The position numbers were made by a program, and so were the translations under genes. This document shows, in pieces, positions 1 through 6,749 of a stretch of 30,271 nt of DNA. This DNA comes from CAZXVU01 sp964644465. GTDB lineage: Bacteria; Chlamydiota; Chlamydiia; Chlamydiales; SM23-39. Location of the stretch: contig CAZXVU010000012.1 in assembly GCA_964644465.1 (NCBI GenBank), positions 1-30,271 of the forward strand, given 5' to 3'. A model generated the notes under the pieces. The model did not search any database. It saw only the letters and a list, made by a program, of their open reading frames with translations, and was not told the origin of the DNA. The first letter of the stretch is position 1. Each line of letters begins with the position of its first letter.

Positions 1-384
1 AAAAAATGCCCTTGCTGCAGCGGGCTTCCCTATGAGAACTGCTGCAAGCCCTATCATGATGGAACCAACGCGCCTACAGCCCTAGCCTTAATGCGATCCC
101 GCTATTCTGCTTATGCACTCGAAAAAGCGGGGTACATTATGCAAACCACCCATTCACGAAGCCCCTATTTTGAAAAAAATCGGAATGCCTGGGAGCGCTC
201 AATCCTGGAATTTTGCAAGACTACGAAATTTCTACACCTAAAGATTTTAGAAACGGGAGAAAATACCGTGGAATTCTCAGCGCATTTAAAACAGGGAGAT
301 CGGGAATTTTTTCTCGAAGAAAAAAGCTACTTTCTGAAAATCGATGGAAAATGGCTTTATCTAAAGGGAGAAGTTAAGACTTAA
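1..384 (+). CDS. YchJ-family SEC-C motif protein, 5' end cut by the window
   Basis: The reading frame is open from the first base of the window, so the start lies just upstream. The visible part opens with a Cys-rich SEC-C zinc-binding motif (CPCCSGLPYENCC) followed by the MRSRYSAYAL segment typical of YchJ (UPF0225) proteins and a body ending in a KIDGKWLYL-like strand. SEC-C motifs bind zinc and occur on SecA and on many small proteins of unknown role; the function of YchJ itself is not established. The second, C-terminal SEC-C motif of E. coli YchJ is absent here, so this is the short form. It converges on the kinase gene with only 3 bases between the two stop codons. Confidence 0.8.
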   Translation, partial: KKCPCCSGLPYENCCKPYHDGTNAPTALALMRSRYSAYALEKAGYIMQTTHSRSPYFEKNRNAWERSILEFCKTTKFLHLKILETGENTVEFSAHLKQGDREFFLEEKSYFLKIDGKWLYLKGEVKT

Positions 385-387
385 GGT

Positions 388-1536
388 TCAGGCTTCAGTT
401 AAGGAGTCTGGGTGTTTTAAGATGTGGTTGAGAACCCGAATCGTTAAGTTCAATGAGCATCTACTTTCAGGCTTATTTTGTAAAAGCCTTGTCAAAAGAC
501 CAGATATATTCAGAGGTGTATTTGGAGGAAAGGTAAGATTTTGTCGATCTGGGAAAACCCCAAAAGCGATCCGATAGAGCAAAACGCCAAAAGAGTAAGT
601 ATCGGTTTTGGGACCATGCGAAGGAGAAAACATATTCCTAAAATTTTCTGGAGGCATATAGGTTTGTGTGCCGACAGGAGAGGAAGGTCCTTCATCTCGT
701 TGGATCTTTTTAGCTAAACCAAAATCGCCCAACCTTACATGCAAATCTTCGTCAATAATGAAATTTTCCATTTTCAAGTCGCGATGAACAATTTTTTTTG
801 AATGGAGAAAATTGAGAATCTCTGCGATTTGAACGCCAATTTTCGCAATTTCAAGAAAAGTGATTGGATTCCCTTTCAAATTTCTCTCATGAATGTATTT
901 ATCTAAGCTTGTTCCATTAGCCCTGGGCATAATAATGGCAATAATCTCTCCCTCTTTATTGACAGGAGATGTTTGCCCATCTTTATAAGTATAAATGACT
1001 CGCGGCGAGATAATTCCATCGTGCGATAAATAGTAAGAAAGAGTCTCTCCACGGCTAGGATCTACGAGATACGGTTTATCTGAGAATTCTCTTTGTTTTA
1101 TAATTTTGATGACGCTTGGCGGAGCAAAAAGCTGTCCCTTCACATCGCATAACTCATAAACACAGCTAGCGTTTCCAGCTCCGATACATTCTCCGAGAGA
1201 GTGATTTTGTTCGTTTAGACATTGGAATAGAGAGGCCGCTTTTCGGTCCTCGCCTACTATTCGTCGGATGCACTGATACGAATTATTGTCAGGAGATTGC
1301 AACTCAACAGAGAGACGGCTTAATTCTTGTTTTTTATGAGCGGGGAAAACGATTTCAATTACCTCTTGAGATACCGAAATAGGGGAAATCGCTTTCCTTT
1401 TTCTGCATCCATTTTCGATGGCCTTTAAAGCGGGTTCAATGGGCGCTTCGCGAGGAGTAGATAATTCCATGGGTGTTGGAATAATCGGTAGACTGGGCTC
1501 AGAAGCATCTACAGATATCGAAAGTTTATAAGACAT
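388..1536 (-). CDS. Eukaryote-like serine/threonine protein kinase
   Basis: A 382-residue protein with a complete protein kinase domain from about residue 113 to the end. All key elements are visible: glycine loop IGAGNAS (118-124), ATP-anchoring Lys in VIKIIK (K144), catalytic loop HRDLKMEN (251-258), DFG (271-273) and a PPE version of the APE motif (about 295-297). It should therefore be catalytically active. The first 110 residues are rich in Pro, Ser and Glu and show no recognised domain. There is no signal peptide, membrane segment or PASTA repeat, so it is not a cell-wall-sensing PknB; a type III secreted effector is possible but unproven. The ATG is preceded by AAGG at a suitable distance and by a good promoter. 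A PP2C phosphatase encoded near the other end of the window could oppose it. Confidence 0.9.
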   Translation of the reverse strand: MSYKLSISVDASEPSLPIIPTPMELSTPREAPIEPALKAIENGCRKRKAISPISVSQEVIEIVFPAHKKQELSRLSVELQSPDNNSYQCIRRIVGEDRKAASLFQCLNEQNHSLGECIGAGNASCVYELCDVKGQLFAPPSVIKIIKQREFSDKPYLVDPSRGETLSYYLSHDGIISPRVIYTYKDGQTSPVNKEGEIIAIIMPRANGTSLDKYIHERNLKGNPITFLEIAKIGVQIAEILNFLHSKKIVHRDLKMENFIIDEDLHVRLGDFGLAKKIQRDEGPSSPVGTQTYMPPENFRNMFSPSHGPKTDTYSFGVLLYRIAFGVFPDRQNLTFPPNTPLNISGLLTRLLQNKPESRCSLNLTIRVLNHILKHPDSLTEA

Positions 1537-1557
1537 TATCTACCTTGTTAAACGAAT

Positions 1558-1590
1558 ATTATAACTAATTAATAGTTTATTAACAAACTA
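1558..1590 (-). promoter_or_regulatory. Promoter of the kinase gene with an overlapping palindrome
   Basis: On the minus strand a -35 box TTGTTA (1581-1586) and a perfect -10 box TATAAT (1558-1563) are separated by 17 bases. The 18-base near-palindrome TAGTTTATTAACAAACTA (1573-1590, one mismatched pair) covers the -35 box and could be an operator. The predicted start near 1551 leaves a leader of about 15 bases. Confidence 0.5.
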
Positions 1591-1627
1591 TTTATACATT
1601 TACAATAGTCTCAAAATAAGATATTTA

Positions 1628-1645
1628 GAGGGGGAAAGCCCCCTC
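1628..1645 (-). terminator. brnQ: Hairpin terminator after brnQ
   Basis: GAGGGGG (1628-1634) and CCCCCTC (1639-1645) form a perfect 7-bp stem with a 4-base loop, 9 bases past the brnQ stop codon. On the minus strand it is followed by an AT-rich stretch containing TATTTT rather than a clean T run. An intrinsic terminator is the simplest reading. Confidence 0.65.
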
Positions 1646-1654
1646 AAAGTTCCC

Positions 1655-2842
1655 TTACAGCCAAAAACCTCCCATTGCCAAGCCTAGAGTGAAGAAGACA
1701 GGCGAACTCAATGGCTTGGTTTTGAAAAGACTGTAAGCAATGTTAAATAAGCAAAGAACAATCAGCGCTGGATAAAGCACTTCTAATAGAGGCCCCCAAA
1801 GCTTAACGATTCCTCCGAATCCTAAGTTCGCAACTGCGGCAGTTATGAAAAGTGTAAATCCTAAAGCATTTGGAGTGCTGATTTTTTTGAAGAACAAATC
1901 GTCTCGCAGATAATTGGAAAAGACCGCAGAAAGAGAGATGGCTGTGGTCAAGCAGGCGAGGAAAACAGCTCCTGCAGAGACCATTCCTCCAACAGGCCCT
2001 AGGATTTTGAGCGCAATTGCCTGAAGGAGCGCCTCAGGAGGTATTTCATTTGAAAAAGTCCAACTATGATGCGCCGATAGCCAGCAAAGTCCAATATAAG
2101 AGGTCATGAGAAGACCTGCTGCAATGAGAGAGGCCAATGTCATGCGGCGGCGGATGAGTTTTTTCCCCTTTTCATCCTCTGTGACTCCTTGAGAGAGATG
2201 GGGCAGTACAATTGTTGCGAAAAGCAGCGCCGCAATCAGGTCTGTTGTCTGATATCCCATCTTAAGGCCCAGACCGAAGTAATGGGCTGAAGATCCAGAA
2301 ACAACCTGGGCAGCAGGAGCGTCCATGATCCCAACAAAGATTAAAACAGCCAAAGTCAAAAGAAGAAACGGGGTGAGAATAACGCCAAGAAGGCGGACGA
2401 TTTTTTGAGGGCGAACTGTCAATAAAAAGACAGCGGTGCAGATAACCAAGCTGAAGATCCCTAAAGAAATCTGCGGGAAATAGGGCTTTACGCTGGCGTG
2501 CATAAGGGTCACCAGGCGGGGCATCGCACCGGCAGGGCCTTGGCTCATCTGCAAGACAAAAAGCATACCGAGAGCAGGCCATTTGCCAAGCCGCGCTAAA
2601 AATAGAGAGATATTGCCTCCATAAAGCATCATGGCGATCAGTCCCAAAAATGGAAAAATCACCGCTGAGAGCCCAAGTCCTAAAATAGCATAAGGAGTTT
2701 CTGTTCCTGCCGTCCGTCCCACAATCAGCGGGAATATCAAATTGCCAGCTCCAAAGAACATGGAGAAGAGAGCAAGACCGGTCGAAAAGATCCCAACGCG
2801 GGCTGCTTGTTTATCTGAAATAGGTACGGATTCCGCAGACAT
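1655..2842 (-). CDS. brnQ: Branched-chain amino acid transporter BrnQ
   Basis: A 395-residue, very hydrophobic protein of the LIVCS family, cation-coupled importers of leucine, isoleucine and valine in the inner membrane. The family signature FSMFFGAGNLIFPLIVG lies in the first membrane segment (about residues 26-42), and around ten to twelve membrane segments follow. Family members are usually about 430 residues, so this one is slightly short at the C-terminus. An auxotrophic intracellular bacterium would use it to take host amino acids. The start is supported by AGGAG upstream of the ATG. The leader is unusually long and structured (see the 39-codon ORF and hairpin), and a terminator hairpin follows the gene. 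Confidence 0.9.
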   Translation of the reverse strand: MSAESVPISDKQAARVGIFSTGLALFSMFFGAGNLIFPLIVGRTAGTETPYAILGLGLSAVIFPFLGLIAMMLYGGNISLFLARLGKWPALGMLFVLQMSQGPAGAMPRLVTLMHASVKPYFPQISLGIFSLVICTAVFLLTVRPQKIVRLLGVILTPFLLLTLAVLIFVGIMDAPAAQVVSGSSAHYFGLGLKMGYQTTDLIAALLFATIVLPHLSQGVTEDEKGKKLIRRRMTLASLIAAGLLMTSYIGLCWLSAHHSWTFSNEIPPEALLQAIALKILGPVGGMVSAGAVFLACLTTAISLSAVFSNYLRDDLFFKKISTPNALGFTLFITAAVANLGFGGIVKLWGPLLEVLYPALIVLCLFNIAYSLFKTKPLSSPVFFTLGLAMGGFWL

Positions 2843-2864
2843 AGTTTTCTCCTTTTGGGCTCTC

Positions 2865-2918
2865 CCGCCGGACTTTTTGATCTTTGTTGGGTCTTTGGAA
2901 TTTGAAAAAGTCGGGCGG
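2865..2918 (-). promoter_or_regulatory. Long hairpin in the brnQ leader
   Basis: AAAAAGTCGGGCGG (2905-2918) and CCGCCGGACTTTTT (2865-2878) are complementary over 14 bases with a single mismatch and enclose a 26-base loop. On the brnQ strand the hairpin begins 9 bases after the stop codon of a 39-codon ORF and ends about 22 bases before the brnQ ATG. No T run follows the 3' arm, so it is not a standard terminator. A regulatory leader structure is an inference. Confidence 0.5.
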
Positions 2919-2927
2919 AAGGGGCGA

Positions 2928-3047
2928 TTAGTGGAATGTGCACGAGCACACGCCCACCGCCCCGGTCACATTGGTGTTGGTCGTACCCAATCCCTTTGTT
3001 CCAGTATTGGCTCCGAGAAGAGTCAAATCGGTTATTGCGTTATGCAT
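2928..3047 (-). CDS. Possible 39-residue leader peptide upstream of brnQ
   Basis: An ATG-to-TAA frame on the brnQ strand encodes 39 residues. Thr, Gly and Asn make up about half of them, and the C-terminus carries a Cys-Ser-Cys motif (VGVCSCTFH). An in-frame TGA lies two codons before the ATG, which fixes the start. No strong ribosome site is visible. It sits between the putative promoter region and the brnQ leader hairpin, the arrangement of a regulatory leader peptide, but it is not especially rich in Leu, Ile or Val codons. It could also be a small peptide gene or chance. Confidence 0.3.
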   Translation of the reverse strand: MHNAITDLTLLGANTGTKGLGTTNTNVTGAVGVCSCTFH

Positions 3048-3194
3048 CGTTCATTACACTATTGCCCTTGCCATACTTTTTTAAGAATGCAAGGTAAGTC
3101 AGCACATTGCTGACTCAAAAATGAGTATAGCAAAAGGATATCCGATTCGTCGAGGAATAAATTAGAGGTGGAAAAAAAGGATTTGGTACTATAT

Positions 3195-3215
3195 TCCTGG
3201 GTTTTGCACCCAGGA
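3195..3215 (+). promoter_or_regulatory. Hairpin covering the sterol reductase ribosome-binding site
   Basis: TCCTGGGT (3195-3202) and ACCCAGGA (3208-3215) form a perfect 8-bp stem with a 5-base loop. The 3' arm holds AGGA, the only Shine-Dalgarno-like sequence upstream of the ATG at 3224. If a TATATT at 3190-3195 is the -10 box, transcription would start near 3202 and the stem would not form completely. Confidence 0.35.
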
Positions 3216-3223
3216 TTGAAAAA

Positions 3224-4342
3224 ATGAAAGATGCCTCGCTCCGAGTTCCCCTGTGGATCCATAATACTTTTGTTCCTCTAATTCTCCTAACTCTTTGTCC
3301 TCCAACNNNNNNNNNNNNNNNNNNNNNNNNNNNNNNNNNNNNNNNNNNNNNNNNNNNNNNNNNNNNNNNNNNNNNNNNNNNNNNNNNNNNNNNNNNNNNN
3401 NNNNNNTACTGGTTCCATTGGTTTTCACCCACAATCATTTACGACAATTTAGGTCCCATGCTGGGAGCCCTCAATATTTTCAGTCTTCTTTTCTGTCTTT
3501 TTCTCTACTTAAAAGGGATTTACGCCCCATCGACCAATGACAATGGGATCACAGGCAATTTCCTCTTTGATTATTACTGGGGAACCGAACTCTATCCTCG
3601 AGTGTATGGCTGGGACTTGAAGATGTTTACCAATTGCCGTTTTGGCATGATGGGCTGGTCGCTGCTGATCATCTCCTATGCTGCCAAACAAGTGCAGCTT
3701 TATGGAACTCTAAGCGATTCGATGTTCGTCGCCGTCGCTCTGCAACTGATTTATATCGGGAAATTTTTCTTATGGGAAACAGGATATCTCCGCTCTCTGG
3801 ATATCATGCATGATAGAGCGGGATTCTATATTTGCTGGGGATGTTTGGTCTGGCTTCCCTGCATTTACACCTCTTCGACCCTTTATCTTGTCCACCACCC
3901 CAATCATTTGGGATTCTTTTGGGCCTCTGCGATTTTTATCGCAGGAGCTTCAAGCATTATCATCAATTTCCTGGCGGACCGCCAAAGACAGCAAGTGCGG
4001 GCCAAAAATGGAGCCTGCCTTGTCTGGCGCCGCAAGCCTTCTCTGATTGAGGCTACGTATCAAACGCAAACTGGAGAGACGAAGCAAAGTTTGCTTCTCG
4101 CTTCAGGATGGTGGGGAATTTCCCGGCATTTCCATTATGTGCCAGAGATTGTCGGAGCTTTTTTCTGGACGCTGCCAGCTCTTTTCGGCAACTTCCTCCC
4201 CTATTTCTATGTCGTTTTCCTTTTCTTCCTCCTTCTCGACCGTGCTTTCCGCCATGACAAGCGGTGCGCGGACAAGTATGGGGAGTATTGGGATCAATAT
4301 TGCGAAAAGGTACCGTACAAAATCATCCCCTACCTTTTCTAA
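3224..4342 (+). CDS. Sterol delta-7 reductase (DHCR7/DWF5-like), interrupted by an assembly gap
   Basis: The C-terminal part is unmistakable for the ERG4/ERG24 sterol reductase family, NADPH-dependent membrane enzymes that reduce the C7-C8 double bond of sterols. Diagnostic pieces are FSPTIIYDN, TNCRFGMMGW, DIMHDRAGFYICWGCLVWLP, SGWWGISRHFHYVPEI and the ending KYGEYWDQYCEKVPYKIIP. From memory these agree more closely with plant DWF5 than with animal DHCR7. The N-terminal piece (about 28 residues ending in LTLCPP) also fits DWF5. The 100 N fall inside the coding frame. Plant DWF5 has about 95 residues between the matching flanks, so roughly 290 bases are probably missing and frame continuity across the gap is accidental. 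No other sterol gene is nearby, so a host sterol is the likely substrate. Horizontal acquisition from a eukaryote is inferred. Confidence 0.9.
   Translation: MKDASLRVPLWIHNTFVPLILLTLCPPXXXXXXXXXXXXXXXXXXXXXXXXXXXXXXXXXXYWFHWFSPTIIYDNLGPMLGALNIFSLLFCLFLYLKGIYAPSTNDNGITGNFLFDYYWGTELYPRVYGWDLKMFTNCRFGMMGWSLLIISYAAKQVQLYGTLSDSMFVAVALQLIYIGKFFLWETGYLRSLDIMHDRAGFYICWGCLVWLPCIYTSSTLYLVHHPNHLGFFWASAIFIAGASSIIINFLADRQRQQVRAKNGACLVWRRKPSLIEATYQTQTGETKQSLLLASGWWGISRHFHYVPEIVGAFFWTLPALFGNFLPYFYVVFLFFLLLDRAFRHDKRCADKYGEYWDQYCEKVPYKIIPYLF
3307..3406. other. Assembly gap of 100 N
   Basis: Exactly 100 consecutive N, the usual placeholder for a gap of unknown length. It lies inside the sterol reductase gene. 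Confidence 0.99.
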
Positions 4343-4352
4343 GATAGGAAAT

Positions 4353-4502
4353 AGGAATGCTGAATTATGAAAACGTCGGGGCTTCGCCCCCGCACCCCCT
4401 AAAAGGGTAAGCATAGTTGTTAATTCGAACGAAATATGAATCTCCATTACTGGGGGCCGGGGGCAAAGCCCCGAGCATCTCAGCATTCATAATTCATATT
4501 TC
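4353..4502. repeat. GC-rich imperfect inverted repeat between convergent genes
   Basis: Two 24-base cores, 4376-4399 and 4451-4474, are near-perfect reverse complements (TCGGGGCTTCGCCCCCG against its inverted copy), and each is a small GGGGC/GCCCC hairpin by itself. Both are flanked by GAATGCTGA-type sequence in opposite orientation. A separate perfect 11-base inverted repeat (GAAATATGAAT, 4431-4441, with its complement at 4492-4502) surrounds the right core. It may end transcription from both sides, but no T run follows either stem, so a dispersed intergenic repeat is as likely. Confidence 0.55.
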
Positions 4503-4507
4503 ATATT

Positions 4508-5536
4508 TTATTTGAGTTGTTCTTTGAAGAACGAAACAGCGAAATGGCCGACTTCATCATGAATGGCCTTGGGATTTAAAGGCTGATTTAGAAGAGGCTT
4601 TGGAACAATTTTCCTTCCACTTTCTGAAATTTGGTTCAAAAAAGCAAAATGGGATGTTCCATTGCGAAGAAGTTTCAATTTAGCAGGAACTTTATGTTTG
4701 ATGATTTGATAGGCATGTTCGTCATGAGCCAAGACTTCATCATCAACAGAGGCCACAAGCGCAACGGGAATTTTGATCGAAGCGATGGCGTTAGGTTCAT
4801 AAATGAAAATTGCAGGGCATATAAGAAGCATCGCCTTAATGCGGGGATCCGCAAAGCTTTTGTGACCTTCGGATAAATCAACTTGCTCCAGAGCTTCGGG
4901 AGGAATCTCTTTTAGCTGCTGTTGAGCTACAGTTTCTTTCACATTTTTAGCAATCGCGCCACCTAATGCAAGCCCAGTCATTCCACCGAGTGAATATCCA
5001 ACGAATCCGATCTTTTTCGCATCGATCCGCTCTTTCAAAACTGAATCCTTTAAAAGCTCGTCTAAGACGAAACTGATATCTCGAGCTCTCTCCCAGAATT
5101 TTAAGCTGATCAAAACATCGTAAGAGCCCCAGGTATTCCCGTAATGATCTACAGAGGCAACGATGAATCCTTGTTTCACAAGATGTTCGGCAATCCAGCT
5201 TCTATCACGACGATCACCCCTGTTCCCATGGGACATTAATATGAGAGGATACCGTTTTTGATGGTTGGAAAGAACAGCGTCCCGGATTTCCTTGGGATGA
5301 ACCCACACAGGATCTGCAGAGGTGTCAAATGCACCCTCTTGATCTGTTGGATACCATAATTCGACACTGATAGGCCGATTTCTATTTTCATCGAAGTAAC
5401 GAATGGTGCGCACACCATTCTGAGGCTCGTAATACGCTCTTTCTTGCGTAGACGGAATCTTCGACATCGCCTCGGCAGAATTGCCGAATACGAGGAGGGC
5501 GCTCAAAAATAGAATCAAAATATTCTTAACGTCCAT
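4508..5536 (-). CDS. Exported alpha/beta hydrolase (dienelactone hydrolase / PAF-acetylhydrolase-like)
   Basis: A 342-residue protein from the ATG at 5536; a TTG two codons upstream is an alternative start. The N-terminus is a signal peptide with a hydrophobic core ILILFLSALLVF and a likely cleavage after SAEA. The hydrolase core shows the oxyanion segment ILMSHGNRGDRRD (about 99-111), nucleophile elbow GYSLGG (Ser182), an acid in SVDDEV (about 264-267) and the base in GTSHFAF (His296). The order matches predicted dienelactone hydrolases and bacterial PAF-acetylhydrolase-like enzymes that cleave short esters or oxidised phospholipids; the substrate cannot be read from sequence. It stands alone, divergent from the VOC gene. 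Confidence 0.8.
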   Translation of the reverse strand: MDVKNILILFLSALLVFGNSAEAMSKIPSTQERAYYEPQNGVRTIRYFDENRNRPISVELWYPTDQEGAFDTSADPVWVHPKEIRDAVLSNHQKRYPLILMSHGNRGDRRDRSWIAEHLVKQGFIVASVDHYGNTWGSYDVLISLKFWERARDISFVLDELLKDSVLKERIDAKKIGFVGYSLGGMTGLALGGAIAKNVKETVAQQQLKEIPPEALEQVDLSEGHKSFADPRIKAMLLICPAIFIYEPNAIASIKIPVALVASVDDEVLAHDEHAYQIIKHKVPAKLKLLRNGTSHFAFLNQISESGRKIVPKPLLNQPLNPKAIHDEVGHFAVSFFKEQLK

Positions 5537-5564
5537 TTGCAAGAAATCTTAACAAATTTGCTGT

Positions 5565-5594
5565 TTGTCGGAAAGAGAAGAAATAAGGTATGAT
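5565..5594 (+). promoter_or_regulatory. Promoter of the VOC gene
   Basis: TTGTCG (5565-5570) and TATGAT (5589-5594) are 18 bases apart, with a predicted start near 5601. A good ribosome site CAGGAG follows 6 bases before the ATG at 5618. Confidence 0.4.
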
Positions 5595-5617
5595 TTCCAA
5601 TTTTTCAGGAGCACCCT

Positions 5618-6040
5618 ATGAATTATCTAGGAAATATAATTTTCTACGTACAGGATGTAGAAAAAACTCTCGCTTTCTATGAAAAAGCCTTCGGAATTCA
5701 AAGGGCTTTTATCGACCCAACAGGCCATTATGGACAACTCGACACTGGCACAACGGCGTTAGGTTTTGCCTCTTTCGATCTGGCCAAGCAAAATCTCCCA
5801 AAAGGGTTCCGGCCTATTTCTGCTAAAGAACTGCCTCCTGGCTGCGAAATTTCCTTTACAGCCAAAGATGTCCACAAGTCGCTCTCCCATGCAGTCAAAT
5901 CAGGCGCGGAGCTCATCGCTTCCCCAGATGCAAAACCATGGGGTCAAACAATTGCGTATGTGAGAGATTTCAATGGCATTCTGATTGAAATCGCAAGCGA
6001 AATGGCACCCTGTTCTACAAACTCTTGCGGCTGCTGTTAG
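5618..6040 (+). CDS. VOC-superfamily (glyoxalase/bleomycin-resistance-like) protein
   Basis: A 140-residue single-domain protein with the two beta-alpha-beta modules of the vicinal oxygen chelate fold. The first runs from IIFYVQDVEKTLAFYEKAFG, the second from CEISFTAKDVHKSL to the closing YVRDFNGILIEIA. The position of the first metal-binding His of glyoxalase I is Asn-Ile here, so glyoxalase I activity is unlikely; a small-molecule binding or ring-cleaving role is possible. A Cys-rich tail (CSTNSCGCC) follows the domain, is unusual, and could bind metal or thiol compounds. The stop codon overlaps that of the convergent cyclase gene in TTAG. Confidence 0.8.
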   Translation: MNYLGNIIFYVQDVEKTLAFYEKAFGIQRAFIDPTGHYGQLDTGTTALGFASFDLAKQNLPKGFRPISAKELPPGCEISFTAKDVHKSLSHAVKSGAELIASPDAKPWGQTIAYVRDFNGILIEIASEMAPCSTNSCGCC

Positions 6041-6741
6041 ATTTGTATTAGACCTGCGACGCGGGCCCCAGATTCGGTCGCGTCGCGTATTTTAAGGGGA
6101 AATGCAATCGCATAGGCTCCTGACGGCGGCATCTGGTCGAGATGGGCCAGATTTTCCAAAATATATTTTTTTGCTCCCAAGATCTTCTCATGCACCGGAT
6201 AAATTCCTTGCTGGGAACCATCGGGAGAAAGGGAATCAATCCCAATTCCAGCAATCTTTCTCTCTAGCAAAATATCTGCCGATTCTGGAGAAAATCCTGG
6301 GTAATGCATCATTCCTGAAGCATCGGGATTGCGGTACTTCTCAGGCTCGTTCCAAAATCGCTCTCCCCAACCTGTATATGCAATCACGAGGCTTTTTTCA
6401 GGAATCCTTCCATATTGCTCCTCATAATCATCAATATGTTTCGGAGTCAGGAAAAAATCAGGACCAACATCTTTTTTCACATCGAGAATACAGACAGGCA
6501 CTATGAGAAGATCGAGCGGGATATCCTCTATATTCCAAGAACCTTTGATAAAATGGGACGGAGCATCCATATGCGTTCCAATCCCTGCATGGGACTTGAA
6601 AGTCTGAGCGCGAATGCCTCCATTTTCATAATCGAGTTTATTTTCTAACCGAAATCCGCATCTCCCGTTCCAAGTAGGCACCCCTTCATGGAGAGTTTGG
6701 CTTAAATCGATCACGCGGAATTTCTCAAGAACCCATTTCAT
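6037..6741 (-). CDS. Cyclase family protein (kynurenine formamidase-like metal hydrolase)
   Basis: A 234-residue protein from the ATG at 6741, the first start after the Nudix stop codon; a longer frame upstream runs inside the Nudix gene and is rejected. It carries the PF04199 signature HAGIGTHMDAPSH (His51, His57, Asp59, His63), which binds one or two metals, and opens with IDLSQTLHEGVPTW, typical of the family. Family members hydrolyse N-formylkynurenine or related cyclic amides and esters; the exact substrate is unknown. The gene follows the Nudix gene by 8 bases, so the two are probably cotranscribed. No clear Shine-Dalgarno is seen, which suggests translational coupling. Confidence 0.85.
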   Translation of the reverse strand: MKWVLEKFRVIDLSQTLHEGVPTWNGRCGFRLENKLDYENGGIRAQTFKSHAGIGTHMDAPSHFIKGSWNIEDIPLDLLIVPVCILDVKKDVGPDFFLTPKHIDDYEEQYGRIPEKSLVIAYTGWGERFWNEPEKYRNPDASGMMHYPGFSPESADILLERKIAGIGIDSLSPDGSQQGIYPVHEKILGAKKYILENLAHLDQMPPSGAYAIAFPLKIRDATESGARVAGLIQI

Positions 6742-6749
6742 GGAGGTGA

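Larger units (their letters stand above)
2843..3223. other. 381-base divergent intergenic region between brnQ and the sterol reductase
   Basis: Besides the possible leader ORF and the long brnQ hairpin, the region holds a 7-bp inverted repeat (AGTCAGC...GCTGACT, 3097-3115), a short adjacent one (ACTCA...TGAGT), and TCCTGGGT...ACCCAGGA (3195-3215) just before the sterol reductase start. No tRNA or known riboswitch is recognisable. Confidence 0.5.

Noticed and set aside
2928..3047. The 39-residue peptide as a lanthipeptide-like RiPP precursor
   Set aside because: Thr-rich sequence with a CSC end is suggestive, but no modification enzyme, protease or exporter for a RiPP lies nearby; kept only as a possible leader peptide.
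2742..3113. A 123-codon plus-strand frame antisense to the start of brnQ
   Set aside because: It overlaps the conserved BrnQ N-terminus, has low-complexity basic and Cys/His content and no ribosome site; treated as a shadow frame.
3224..4342. Sterol reductase as a pseudogene
   Set aside because: The break is an N run, not a frameshift or stop codon; all visible family motifs are intact.
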